A stretch of DNA of 64,000 bases from a virus. Under the pieces are notes generated by a model. That model was not told the DNA's origin and ran no database searches. It saw only the letters and a list, made by a program, of their open reading frames with translations. Numbering within the stretch: position 1 is the first letter of the stretch; each line of letters opens with the position of its first letter. The translations under genes were made by a program, and so were the position numbers. The stretch spans positions 124,001-188,000 of the IMG/VR virus record IMGVR_UViG_3300008740_000001; one strand, written 5' to 3'. Positions 1 through 9,700 of this stretch are shown here, one piece after another.

Positions 1-24
1 TGAAGATCTTTGTGGGGTAGGTAA

Positions 25-522
25 ATGGCAGATGATAACAACAAATGGAAACAGCCTGCAGCACCACCGCCGCCTTTATTTACTGGAAAGCCCGAAAGGG
101 ACTTAGTAAAACAGGTAAATGACGAACTGATTGAGAGAGTCATTGGCCAGACTGTTGTATATTACCCTATTGACATCGAACACACAAATTTCCATGATTT
201 ATATGGTGAAGCGTTACGAAAAAGCTTCTTGCCTCCGGTAAGGGTTTACGCTTTGGTTGAGTTTGAGGGCATCAAGACAACATACACGCCCGGTATTGGG
301 ATTGATAAAGAAGCCGGGATTATAGTTCACTTTCATAAGCGTAGATTGACCGAGGACCAAAATTTATATGTCCGCGAGGGAGATTTCTTGTTATATGGAG
401 ATATTTACTACGAGATTGTGACGTTAACAGAGCCAAAACAGCTTTTTGGACAGATTGATCACCGAATTGAGATTTCGGCAAAGTGCATCAAGGCACGCGA
501 GGGTATTTTTGATGGGAACTAA
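25..522 (+). CDS. Neck / head-completion protein, T4 gp14-like (tentative)
   Basis: A 165-residue protein at the head of the tail gene block. It has a proline-rich N-terminus, then a compact mixed alpha/beta body with 'GIGIDKEAGIIVHF' near residue 92. That pattern and the position (just before a gp15-like protein, sheath and tube) fit the neck or head-to-tail joining proteins of T4-like phages, which seal the filled head. The SD-like 'GGGGTAGG' precedes the ATG. The next gene starts inside its 3' end, implying translational coupling. The assignment rests mainly on gene order, so another small neck or terminator protein is possible. Confidence 0.5.
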   Translation: MADDNNKWKQPAAPPPPLFTGKPERDLVKQVNDELIERVIGQTVVYYPIDIEHTNFHDLYGEALRKSFLPPVRVYALVEFEGIKTTYTPGIGIDKEAGIIVHFHKRRLTEDQNLYVREGDFLLYGDIYYEIVTLTEPKQLFGQIDHRIEISAKCIKAREGIFDGN

Positions 523-1450
523 TTTCATAAGTCCGAGAAAAGAGGCTGAAAGGTCGAATGAAGAGAACGAGAAAGAAGTTGTTGAGTTTTATATGGCGGC
601 TTCTACTCTCGAAACTGTTGATAGGGCCTTTTTCGAGTTTCTTGATGAAACACTCGACCCGTTTATCTCCACTGGTACTGATTTTAAGAAAGTACCGGTT
701 ATTTGGACCTCAGCAGAGCGTGCCTTCCAGATTAAGAGTGATAAAGATATTAGGGACAAAGATGGCAGAATCAAAATGCCGGTTATAACCATCGAAAGAA
801 CATCGATCACTAAAGATTCTAGTCAGCATGGAAAATTGGTCGCCACCTTAGCCCCTTTGGAGACAATGAACGGCGGTAGTTGGGTTGTAGCAAGAAGGAT
901 TCAGCATGAAAAAACTGCTCTTTTTGCAGCTAGCAATTCAGCGCGAAAAACATCCGAAAAGGCCCTAAATGGCGCCACGTCGACCCCCATAACTACAGGT
1001 AATGGCCAAAAGTGGTTTCCGGGCGAAAACAAGACAATTGTATATGAAACATTGTCTGTGCCCATGCCGGTATATGTAAACATGAATTACACCATAATTC
1101 TTAAGGCCCAATATCAGCAGCACATTAATGAAATGCTAATGCCATTTTTGACTAAAACGGGAAATTGGAATATTTTTGAATTAGAGCGCGATGGTCACGT
1201 ATATGAGGCCTTCTTGCCTAAAGAATTTGGCGCGAATAACAATGTTTCTGATTTGGGAGAAGATGAGAGAATGTACGAGACAAAGTTCGATGTGCGAGTG
1301 TTAGCTTATCTTATCGGCCAAGATGCTAACCAAGAGGGCCCCGAAATCGGTATTACAGAAAACATTGTCAAAGTTCGGCTGCCGCGTGAGCAGGTTATTT
1401 TTGAGGACCCCCATCCCAGAGCACATAAGGGTCAATTTTATAAAGAGTAA
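512..1450 (+). CDS. Tail completion / sheath stabiliser, T4 gp15-like
   Basis: A 312-residue protein from ATG 512, preceded by 'GCGAGGG'; the frame is open upstream to a TTG at 446, but that start would overlap the neck gene by 77 bases. Residues about 50-110 ('KVPVIWTSAERAF', then 'MPVITIERTSI') and 190-250 ('YVNMNYTIILKAQYQQ', then 'GNWNIFELERDGHVYEAF') follow the order seen in gp15-type tail terminators: conversion to physical units, an orthogonal face, then a repeated beta strand pair. In T4, gp15 caps the tail tube and stabilises the sheath end that meets the head. Position immediately upstream of the sheath gene supports this. The call is from pattern and order, not an alignment. Confidence 0.55.
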   Translation: MGTNFISPRKEAERSNEENEKEVVEFYMAASTLETVDRAFFEFLDETLDPFISTGTDFKKVPVIWTSAERAFQIKSDKDIRDKDGRIKMPVITIERTSITKDSSQHGKLVATLAPLETMNGGSWVVARRIQHEKTALFAASNSARKTSEKALNGATSTPITTGNGQKWFPGENKTIVYETLSVPMPVYVNMNYTIILKAQYQQHINEMLMPFLTKTGNWNIFELERDGHVYEAFLPKEFGANNNVSDLGEDERMYETKFDVRVLAYLIGQDANQEGPEIGITENIVKVRLPREQVIFEDPHPRAHKGQFYKE

Positions 1451-1471
1451 AATGGAGATTGAGGCAAACGG

Positions 1472-1487
1472 TTACTATTTATTATAC
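1472..1487 (+). promoter_or_regulatory. Late-promoter-type motif upstream of sheath gene
   Basis: TTACTATTTATTATAC lies 68 bases before the sheath start and matches the TACTATTTAT core found in front of other structural genes in this window. It resembles the extended -10 of T4-like late promoters. No -35 box is visible, as expected for that class. Confidence 0.55.
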
Positions 1488-1554
1488 GATAAGGCTCGAT
1501 ATGTGTAGAGAGCGTTTTGCTAAATAAAGTTTGTTTTTAAGGAGTTAAATTAAT

Positions 1555-4461
1555 ATGTCTGTGAAGAAGTACAAATTCGTATCTCCCGGTATTTTTATCA
1601 AAGAGGTAGATCAGTCCTTCCGCCCGGCCGCAAGGCCACGCGTCGGACCGGTCATTATCGGGCGAACCAGAATGGGGCCTGCGATGCGCCCAGTTCGCGT
1701 TGATTCATTCGGTGATTTCGTGAACACTTTCGGAAACACCGTTTCTGGATTCCAAGGAGGAGATATCTGGAGGGATGGAAACCTAGGTGGTCCGACCTAT
1801 GCCGCATATGCTGCCCAAGCATATCTCGCCGCGAAGGTGGGCCCCGTAACCATGATGAGGTTGCTCGGAACAGAGCATGCTAATAGAGAATCGGGCGGAA
1901 AAGCCGGCTGGACTACTTCCGCTGGCCATAACGTCTCAGAAGGCAGCAACGGAGGCGCCTATGGGCTCTTCCTGTTTAACTCTGCTTCGGCCGCAGGGAT
2001 TGGAGCCTCTACGGGCGCCGTTCAGGGCTGTTTGGCTGCTGTTTGGTACCTCAACCAAGGCTCGATCACTCTGAGAGGCACGGATCGAACGGGTGTAACA
2101 ACTTCCGGTTCGGCAGCACTTTTCAGAACTGCAAACGCGTCTACTCACGAGTTGAGAGCAGAAATCCGAGATTCTAGCGGAAATGCAGTGTTAGACACGT
2201 CCTTTAACTTTAGCAGAACTTCCGACCTTTATATTCGCAAGGTGTTTAACACGAATCCTCACAAGACAAACACGGCTTGTACTCCTTCAGCACAAGCTGA
2301 AAAGTATTGGCTTGGACAGACTTATGATCAGCAGATTGAGCATCTTATAACCGGATCAGCCAACAATCACAACTTGGCATGTATCATCGGTCTTAAGAAA
2401 GGGAGCTATGGTTTCCACAATAAGCAGATGCCTTACCAAAATGGTAAGACTGGCTGGTTTGTTGCACAGGACACCGGCACTGCAGGTAGTTACAATGTTA
2501 CGAATGCACAAAAGCTCTTCCGTTTGGTTGGCTTAGAGGGCGGAACCTCAGTTCAAGAGAGATTTAAGGTGTCTATTGAAGATGTGAAACCAGCTGTCTC
2601 TCCAACTGTTAATGCCTATGGTACATTCTCGGTGGTTCTTAGATCTCTTACTGATACCGACAACAACGTTCTTGTCGTCGAAAGGTTTACTAAGTGTGAT
2701 CTTAACCCCAACTCAAATAACTATGTTGCCAAGAAGATTGGTGATAAGTGGCTAACTTGGAGTGATTCTGAAAACCGGTACCGAGAGTACGGCGATTATG
2801 ATAATCGTTCTAAGTACGTCCGTGTAGAGGTGAACGAGTCGGTCAACAACGCCGCAACTGAGCCTGATTTGCTTCCTTTCGGAGTAATCGGCCCACAGCG
2901 TCCGATTAGTTACCGTATCATTGCTGGCCACGACAACGATGGCGGCGGAGGCCACCAAACCTCTGTTTCTCCAAGAATAATTTCTGGAGAGACTACTGGT
3001 TCGACTGCACAATCTAACGCTTATTACTTGGGAGGATCTGGAATCCCCCGTGCCGTAAGTGGTTCCTCGGCTGGAATTGTAACCTACGGACCCTTTACTG
3101 GTTCCGTGTACTTCCCGGCTTTAGCCCAGCGCTCTTCGTCTCTTGACGGTGGTTTGGGTGACCAGACCAACGCGTACTTCGGTGTTACCACCAACAGAAG
3201 TGGTTCTATCGTTTACTGCGAAAGTGTACCTGACTTCTTACGCCCGATTGATGAAGGCTTGGGAAGAGATACATGGGATGCCGACAATTCTAGCACGGTA
3301 CCGTCTTGGACCTTCTCGCTTGACGAGTTGAAATATGATACTACCAAGAAGTGTGCTAACTATGTCTCCGGCTCCCGCGCTGCAGGAACCTCGGTGACAG
3401 CAGTTAGCTCGTCATTCCAGACTATTTTGAACCTTGGTTTCGACCGATTCACGACCGTGTTCCACGGTGGTTTCGATGGTGTGGATATCAAGGAAATGGA
3501 GCCCTTCGGCTTCCATGTAGCCTCAAACTCTACTGATGAGTTTAAGAACTACGCCTACCACTCTATTAAGAGAGCAATCACTGGTATCAGCGATCCGGAG
3601 TTCGTGGAAATGAACCTCCTCGCCGCCCCCGGCGTTAAGGCAACCGGTCTCCAGAACCACATGATGACCACCTGTGAAGATCGTGGAGACGCACTTGCAG
3701 TACTCGACCTTGAGGGTGATTACACCCCCAGAACTGAGTCAACTGATAGTGTTGCAAACCGCCGAGGCACCGTAGCGAGTGTTGTTTCAAACCTTAAGGG
3801 ACGAAACATTGATTCAAGCTATGGATGTGCCTATTACCCATGGGTCCAGATTAAGGATTCTGTCGATGGAGATATTCTTTGGGCTCCGCCCTCTGTTGTC
3901 GCCCTCGGCGTAATGGGCTCTTCTGAGAGAGCTTCGGAAGTTTGGTTTGCTCCCGCCGGGTTCAACCGTGGAGGCCTTTCCGAAGGCGCCGCAGGAATCC
4001 CAGTTGTCGGCGTCCGCCAGCGACTGACGAAGGCAGACCGAGATAAGCTGTATGAGCAGGCAATTAACCCAATTGCCAAGTTCCCGTCAGAAGGAATTGT
4101 GGTCTTCGGTCAGAAGACTCTGCAGGCTCGCGCATCGGCCCTTGACCGGATCAATGTCCGCCGCCTCATGATTCACCTTAAGAAAGAGGTTTCCAGACTC
4201 GCTACACAGGTCTTGTTTGACCAGAACGTGGAAGCAACTTGGAACCGCTTCAAGGCCCTTGTCGAGCCGCTGCTAGCCAGCACCAAGGCACGCTTTGGTC
4301 TGACGGAATACCGACTCATTCTTGATGAAACCACTACGACCCCGGATCTTATCGATCAGAACATTCTGTACGCCAAGATCTTACTGAAGCCGGCTAGAGC
4401 AATTGAGTTCATCGCAATTGATTTCAACATCATGCCAACTGGTGCTTCTTTCGATGACTAA
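1555..4461 (+). CDS. Contractile tail sheath protein (gp18-like)
   Basis: This 968-residue protein opens with the typical sheath N-terminus ('VSPGIFIKEVDQS') followed by 'GPVIIGRTRMGPAMRPV' and a 'F..FVNTFG' segment. The C-terminal third ('SEGIVVFGQKTL', 'RINVRRLMIHLKKEVS', 'ILYAKILLKPARAIEFI') is the conserved handshake core of phage sheaths, which forms the contractile outer tube and drives DNA delivery. It is much longer than T4 gp18 (659 residues). The extra length lies in the Ser/Thr/Gly-rich middle (about 120-650), probably surface-exposed inserted domains. A strong SD (AAGGAG) precedes the ATG. Late promoter upstream at 1472. Confidence 0.93.
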   Translation: MSVKKYKFVSPGIFIKEVDQSFRPAARPRVGPVIIGRTRMGPAMRPVRVDSFGDFVNTFGNTVSGFQGGDIWRDGNLGGPTYAAYAAQAYLAAKVGPVTMMRLLGTEHANRESGGKAGWTTSAGHNVSEGSNGGAYGLFLFNSASAAGIGASTGAVQGCLAAVWYLNQGSITLRGTDRTGVTTSGSAALFRTANASTHELRAEIRDSSGNAVLDTSFNFSRTSDLYIRKVFNTNPHKTNTACTPSAQAEKYWLGQTYDQQIEHLITGSANNHNLACIIGLKKGSYGFHNKQMPYQNGKTGWFVAQDTGTAGSYNVTNAQKLFRLVGLEGGTSVQERFKVSIEDVKPAVSPTVNAYGTFSVVLRSLTDTDNNVLVVERFTKCDLNPNSNNYVAKKIGDKWLTWSDSENRYREYGDYDNRSKYVRVEVNESVNNAATEPDLLPFGVIGPQRPISYRIIAGHDNDGGGGHQTSVSPRIISGETTGSTAQSNAYYLGGSGIPRAVSGSSAGIVTYGPFTGSVYFPALAQRSSSLDGGLGDQTNAYFGVTTNRSGSIVYCESVPDFLRPIDEGLGRDTWDADNSSTVPSWTFSLDELKYDTTKKCANYVSGSRAAGTSVTAVSSSFQTILNLGFDRFTTVFHGGFDGVDIKEMEPFGFHVASNSTDEFKNYAYHSIKRAITGISDPEFVEMNLLAAPGVKATGLQNHMMTTCEDRGDALAVLDLEGDYTPRTESTDSVANRRGTVASVVSNLKGRNIDSSYGCAYYPWVQIKDSVDGDILWAPPSVVALGVMGSSERASEVWFAPAGFNRGGLSEGAAGIPVVGVRQRLTKADRDKLYEQAINPIAKFPSEGIVVFGQKTLQARASALDRINVRRLMIHLKKEVSRLATQVLFDQNVEATWNRFKALVEPLLASTKARFGLTEYRLILDETTTTPDLIDQNILYAKILLKPARAIEFIAIDFNIMPTGASFDD

Positions 4462-4525
4462 AAAGTTGAGAAAAAACTATAAATTAATTTTAGAGACTAT
4501 ATAATTGTAAAGGAGACATCACAAA

Positions 4526-5194
4526 ATGGGATTTTGGACTCAAAGTAAAAGCTCGCTCGGACGTGATCCGAAAAGAGGCTTTAGATTTACCGTACAGATT
4601 ACTAACTTAGGAGGTAGCGATCCTGCTGCTGGGGGAGGTATTCTATGGTATGCGAAGACCGCCGATAAGCCCAGTTTCGAGGTTAGTAACACAGAGCATA
4701 ACTATTTGAACCACAAGTTTAACTTTCCCGGTAGAACGTCGTGGTCTCCTGTAGAAATTAAGTTGGTCGATCCAACTGATCCAGATATGGCCGCGAGTCT
4801 TTCTGATATTGTTACTGCAGCCGGATATCATCCGCCCGCAGATGTCAACGATCACACTTCTATGCAGAAGGCTTTGGCCACTGCAGCCCTAGGAGACGTG
4901 ATTATCACTCAGATTGATTCTGACGGAAACGCTCTTGAAAAGTGGACCCTCTGGAACGCGTGGATCTCCAAAGTAAACTACGGTAGCTTGGATTATAGCT
5001 CCGATGACCTCACAGAGATGTCGATGGAAATCGTCTATGACTGGGCAACGCTCGAAACCCCCTCTACAGCAGGAAGCAACTATGCTGGAACGGAAGCCGC
5101 AGGCTCCCCGAACAAGCAGAAGTTCTGGGCTTCTGATGGTAGCACGGATGCCAACCCCGAAGATGGCGGTGGCCCCGGATTCGGCACATCATAA
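4526..5194 (+). CDS. Tail tube protein (gp19-like)
   Basis: A 222-residue protein directly after the sheath. 'KRGFRFTVQI', 'KTADKPSFEVSN' and 'FPGRTSWSPVEIKLVDP' are hallmarks of T4-like tail tube subunits, which stack as hexamers inside the sheath. The C-terminal 50 residues are Gly/Ser/Asp-rich and probably disordered. SD AAAGGAG precedes ATG 4526. An A/T-rich stretch at 4470-4515 with 'ACTATATAAT' may carry a promoter, but it does not match the late motif well. Confidence 0.9.
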   Translation: MGFWTQSKSSLGRDPKRGFRFTVQITNLGGSDPAAGGGILWYAKTADKPSFEVSNTEHNYLNHKFNFPGRTSWSPVEIKLVDPTDPDMAASLSDIVTAAGYHPPADVNDHTSMQKALATAALGDVIITQIDSDGNALEKWTLWNAWISKVNYGSLDYSSDDLTEMSMEIVYDWATLETPSTAGSNYAGTEAAGSPNKQKFWASDGSTDANPEDGGGPGFGTS

Positions 5195-5232
5195 TAATTA
5201 ACGACAAAACGGAACGAAAAGAGAGGTGATAT

Positions 5233-6120
5233 TTGTCAAGAAATAATGAAGATCGGTTAACTCCAAAAACAGGAGCTAGCCAAGACGCAGGCACCGAAGT
5301 TCCACCACAGACGACAGCGAAGACGGACTCAACAAATGATGGGGCTTCCTTCGCTTTCGTTACTCCTACGGAGTTTGTGGAGCTTCCGTCGAAAGGTGAC
5401 TACTATCCAGAAGGACACATTTTACATGGCGTCGAAACAGTAGAAATAAGGCATATGACTGCCAAAGACGAAGATATTTTAACATCAAGAACTTTGCTCA
5501 GAAAGGGCGTGGCTCTTGATCGAATGCTTAAGAATATTCTAGTCGACAAGAGAATTAATCTAGACGACATGCTCGTTGGAGACAAGAATGCATTGATCGT
5601 CGCTGCCCGAAAGAGCGGCTACGGCGAGGAGTATGAAACAAAAGTAACTTGTCCCTCATGTGGAGAAGTTAGCCAACATGTGTTCGATCTTTCTACCTTG
5701 GAGGATATACCAGAGGTTCCCGTATGGGATGGTATGCCAAGTGTTACAAGAACGGGCAATAACTTTGACGTAGAACTGCCAAGAAGTGAAGCTGTTGTAC
5801 AGGTTCGCTTGATGACCGGTAAAGATGAAGCAGTCGCTGCTCGCCAAGCCCGCATGGCCAAGAAAGCCGGCTCAGAGCAAGAATTAACATTAACAGGCCA
5901 ATTTAAGCGATTTATCGTTTCGGTAAATGGCGACAGCAGTCCCAGAAACATTGCATATTTTGTGGATCACATGCCCGCAGGAGACTCAAGGTTTTTGAGG
6001 ACTATGTATAAAGCAGTCACACCAAACGTTGATATGGTTATGATGTATGACTGTAACTCTTGCGGATACGCATCAGACATGGAGGTTCCGTTTACAGCGG
6101 ACTTTTTTTGGCCTCAGTAA
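5233..6120 (+). CDS. T4-type baseplate protein (PF12322-like) with zinc ribbon; possible tail-assembly chaperone
   Basis: A 295-residue protein from TTG 5233 with SD GAGAGGTGAT. After a disordered N-terminus (1-45) it has 'ELPSKGDYYPEGH' and 'VEIRHMTAKDEDILTSR', characteristic of the T4 gp26/gp51-type baseplate family. Two CxxC pairs ('TCPSCGE' near 139 and 'CNSCGY' near 277) probably bind one zinc. It lies between tube and tape measure, where most phages place tail-assembly chaperones. The gene ends 'GAC TTT TTT TGG CCT CAG TAA': a seven-T run sits just before the stop and a second open frame overlaps it. See the frameshift feature. Confidence 0.75.
   Translation: MSRNNEDRLTPKTGASQDAGTEVPPQTTAKTDSTNDGASFAFVTPTEFVELPSKGDYYPEGHILHGVETVEIRHMTAKDEDILTSRTLLRKGVALDRMLKNILVDKRINLDDMLVGDKNALIVAARKSGYGEEYETKVTCPSCGEVSQHVFDLSTLEDIPEVPVWDGMPSVTRTGNNFDVELPRSEAVVQVRLMTGKDEAVAARQARMAKKAGSEQELTLTGQFKRFIVSVNGDSSPRNIAYFVDHMPAGDSRFLRTMYKAVTPNVDMVMMYDCNSCGYASDMEVPFTADFFWPQ
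6103..6109 (+). other. Candidate programmed frameshift site (T7 run)
   Basis: Seven consecutive T residues lie 8 bases before the TAA of the PF12322-like gene. A +1 (or -2) shift here joins that protein to the downstream 81-codon open frame, reading on as 'GLSNEYMADVYEQ'. The downstream frame has no SD before its first ATG (6128). Frameshifting in the gene pair upstream of the tape measure is widespread in long-tailed phages, including a -2 shift in Mu. Whether it happens here is inference. Confidence 0.4.
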
Positions 6121-6127
6121 TGAATAT

Positions 6128-6292
6128 ATGGCAGACGTGTATGAGCAATTCTTCTTCCTTAAATACAAGGGCGGATGGAGCTTCACGGAAGCATATAACT
6201 TGCCAGTAGGACTTCGAAAATGGTTTGTTGAAAGACTAGTACAGCAGTTAGAGGCCGAGCATAAAGCTATGAAAGACGCTTACAAAAAATAG
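6128..6292 (+). CDS. Small tail protein or frameshift extension of upstream gene
   Basis: A 54-residue open frame from ATG 6128; the same frame is open back to 6047, inside the previous gene. It encodes 'ADVYEQFFFLKYKGGWSF' followed by 'LPVGLRKWFVERLVQQLEAE', an amphipathic and strongly charged helix. No SD precedes ATG 6128, only 'GTAATGAATAT'. It is therefore either translated by coupling (7 bases after the stop of the upstream gene) or made as a C-terminal extension through a shift at the T run. A hairpin terminator follows. Confidence 0.6.
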   Translation: MADVYEQFFFLKYKGGWSFTEAYNLPVGLRKWFVERLVQQLEAEHKAMKDAYKK

Positions 6293-6346
6293 GTCTCTCT
6301 CTCACACCTACCCTCACACCCACTACTAGTATTTCAACAACCATCA

Positions 6347-6381
6347 AAGCCGGGAGCAAACACTCCCGGCTTTATTTTTTT
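6347..6381 (+). terminator. Intrinsic terminator after baseplate/chaperone gene pair
   Basis: A perfect 10-bp stem, AAGCCGGGAG / CTCCCGGCTT, with a CAAACA loop, is followed by TTATTTTTTTT. It separates the sheath-tube-chaperone operon from the tape-measure operon, which has its own late-type motif immediately downstream. Confidence 0.9.
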
Positions 6382-6384
6382 AAA

Positions 6385-6400
6385 TTACTAATTATAAATG
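6385..6400 (+). promoter_or_regulatory. Late-promoter-type motif upstream of tape-measure operon
   Basis: TTACTAATTATAAATG begins 4 bases after the terminator T tract. It differs from the best copies (33025, 47845) by one T-to-A change in the TATTTAT core. An SD-like AAAAGGGGA follows before the start at 6421. Confidence 0.6.
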
Positions 6401-6420
6401 CAAAAGGGGATTTATAGCCT

Positions 6421-6762
6421 ATGTCAAGCTTGAGCGAAGACAAACTTAGCGAAATTGTAATAGATTTCGGACACATGAGAAACCCGGAATTGAAAGAGGG
6501 GTTTTTGGAGTCTTTTGGCTTCATGGTCAAGAGTATTCTTAAGAGAATTTTTGGGGGCTCTGCTCCCAATCTATCTGTTCGCGGCCGACCTGTTGAGGTT
6601 GACGCTTTCGCCAAAGCCATTAAGTCAGAAACCAATTATTTAGCTATGTTGCGAGATTATGGCCTAGACGATCCCCGCTCTTATAGAAACAAGGCCAAAC
6701 TAAAAAGTAGTGTAAAAAATTTCGAGCGGAAAACGGGTGTTAAGTGGCCTTTTGAAGTTTAG
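6421..6762 (+). CDS. Uncharacterised small protein preceding the tape measure
   Basis: A 113-residue, mostly helical basic protein, not recognised. Residues 1-50 form an amphipathic helical region ('LSEIVIDFGHMRNPELKEGF'), followed by a short Gly-Gly turn and a Lys/Arg-rich C-terminal half. Under the 6385 late-type motif and 13 bases before the tape-measure gene, it is probably a tail-assembly or structural protein. No enzymatic motif is visible. Confidence 0.6.
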   Translation: MSSLSEDKLSEIVIDFGHMRNPELKEGFLESFGFMVKSILKRIFGGSAPNLSVRGRPVEVDAFAKAIKSETNYLAMLRDYGLDDPRSYRNKAKLKSSVKNFERKTGVKWPFEV

Positions 6763-6775
6763 GGGAACTTAGCTG

Positions 6776-9700
6776 ATGGCAGACGATCCAAAAACCAATG
6801 AAAAATTAACCAGAGCGATTGAGCAGCTTACTAAGCAGGTCGAGCGCAATACGGCTGGTTTTAATCGAGAGTTAAAAAAGTCGGGCCAACTCACTGAGAG
6901 TCTGGGGGATTCGTTTGAGGAAATCGCCAAGAGCCTCAAGAAGAAAAATGATATTCTAGAAAATACAATACTGTCGTTGACTAGAATAGGCGAAATTACT
7001 ACTGTGCAGGATCGTCGCGCCGCATATCGAGCCGAAGCCTTGCAGGCAGAATTGGACAGCATTAATAACCTTCTGGCAGCCGAAGAGAGCAAGCTTGAGG
7101 TAATGATCCAAGAAGGGACGATCTCAGAAGAGGCCCGCAAGAATTATGAGATTAAACTAGAAGCCCAGCGCGAGTCTGTACGGCTTCTTAAGGGTGAAGT
7201 TCAGCAAATGAATGCTGCAGCCAGTGCTGCAGATGATGTTGCTAAAGGTATGCTCGGCATCGCCGGCATTACCGACAAAATGCGCCTAGACGATAAGTTT
7301 GCTAATGCTGTCGGTGAAGCTGGAGGCTTAGTTCCGGTTTTGCAAGCCGTTGGGAAGCGCCTCATGGACAACACCACAAAGACCATGCTTCTTTCGTCGG
7401 CTTCTTCGCATGTTTCAGACGCAATCATGGGCCTCGCCATGGCAGCAATTAAACAAATGGTGTCTCTTGATAACCTCGAAGCGCAGATGCGCCGGATGAC
7501 TGGCGGCAACCACGAGTATTCTGAATCTATTAGAGAGGTATATTTGGCGAACCGGATCAACGGTGTTTCTGCTGAAGATGCAGCTAGCTCAGTTAATACG
7601 CTCTACACCGAAATGAGCACGTTCACACGATATAATAAGGCGACCCGTTCTGAATTAGCGAACACTGGTGCGCTCCTAGAAAGAATGGGTGTTAGCAATG
7701 AAGCGTTTGCAGGCGGCTTAGAGGTATCGACAAAGATGTTGGGCATGACAGCGATTGAATCTCGCGACACTCAGACCGATATTGCCAGATTTGCAACTGA
7801 ATTGGGCGTTGCTCCCGAAACAATGGCTGCTGGCTTCAAGAACGCCGGCCCAATTATGGCGAAATTCTCAATTAACGCCACTAAGGCCTTTAAGAACGTT
7901 GCCAAGGCAGCTAAGGCCACCGGTATCGAAATGGACCGGATCCTCGACTATACACAGCGATTTGACACCTTTGAGGGCGCCGCAGAGCAGGTTGGCTCTC
8001 TGAACGCAATGTTGGGTGGCGATTATATCAACGCTATGGACCTGATGGCCACAGAAGACCCTGCAGAGCGAATGAAAATGATTACAGACGCTATTCATGA
8101 TTCAGGCAAGGCTTTTGAGGAAATGAGCTATTATGAGAAGATCGCAATTGCGGAAGCTTCCGGGTTCCAAGATGTCGGAGAGCTAGCCAAGGCCATGTCT
8201 GGCGATATGGACACCCTAAACACGTCTACTGAAGAGCATGCTTTAACAGAAGAACAGTTGGCCGAAAATGCCAAAATTAATCAATCACTTCAGGAAAAGC
8301 TCGCAAACACAATGGCTGAACTGGCCCCTGCTATAATGGACGTGATGGATGGCCTTAACAAATTCATGGTTCCGATTATGAAGTTCGTCGCCATTGCTGG
8401 CCCGGTGCTGTTCCCAGCACTTTTGATGCTCAAGGGGCTAATGTGGGCAGTTCAGATTAAGACGGCCATGGCCACGGCTGCAACCGAATTCCGAATGATC
8501 GCTCAGCTTAAAGCATGGGCCGTTGACAAGCTAGAAACTGCTCAAATTTGGCTTATGATCAAAGCCGATGAAGCCAAAGCGGCTATAGATCGCATTCGGG
8601 CCGCCACCACCGGCGCTAGTACGGCTGCAACAGCGGCCAACACCGGAGCCCAGAATCTCAGCACAGCCGCTACCATTAGGGGTCGACTCGCCATAATCGG
8701 CCAGAACATTGCCCGGGGTGTAGCGGTCGCGGGTACAGCCGCATGGGCCGTCATTCAGGGAGTTTGGGCTATTGCCACCGGTGCAGGTACTGTTGCAACT
8801 CTTGGCGCCACCGTAGCAACGTGGGGATTGAATACTGCACTTATTACAGCGACCGGTGGTCTGATTTTGATTATTCCACTGATTATCGCCATTGCATACG
8901 GCTTGAAGAAAATGTGGGAACAGGGCGGCATTGCGAAGGGCATTGTTATCGCACTAGGAATCGCTGCTGGAGCCGCATTGGTTGCTGCTACTGGAGGTCT
9001 TATACTTCTGGTCCCACTGGTTATTGGATTATTCTTGGGTCTTAAGAAGGTATGGGATGGGCTTAAGGAAGGTGCGACATGGGCAAAGATTGTGGGCGGA
9101 ATATTACTTTACATTTTCGCAGCCCCCCTTGTTCCTCTTTTCTTGCTTTGGCAGTTCTGGGACAAGATTAAAGCCGGCTTCATTATTGGTGCGAAAGCGA
9201 TTTTCAACGCGCTAACATGGCCATTCCAAAAGGCCTATGATCTTGTAACTTCTATTTGGGATGGGATCACTGGATTCTTTACGTCAAAGATTGATACTAT
9301 CAAAGCTGTGTTTATGTCAATTGCATCGGTGGGCAAAACTATCGCAAACGTCTTTAAGTGGCCGTTCAACGCACTTATTGGAATTATCAACAAGTTTATC
9401 GGTTTTATTGAAGGTGTCTTTACTCTTAAGATTAGGGTGCCCAAGATTCTCCCGGGCCCTTCGAAGTTCCAGATTGGTCCTCCGAATATGGGAAGAATAC
9501 CCAAGTTGGCCAAGGGCACAGAAGCCTTTGCTGGCGGAATGGCCATGGTCGGTGAGAAGGGTCCAGAAATGGTAAACATGCCGGCCGGCACGAGCGTAAC
9601 GCCCGCTGAGAAGACCAAGAAATTTGTTGAGACGCTAGCACAAGTAGCGAACATGACTGCAAAGATCGCAGGCGCCATGGGGGTGCCCGGCGCTTCAGCG

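Noticed and set aside
8743-9045. + strand alternative frame (100 codons) in the tape-measure gene
   Set aside because: Product rich in Cys/Arg/Tyr typical of an out-of-frame read; no SD.
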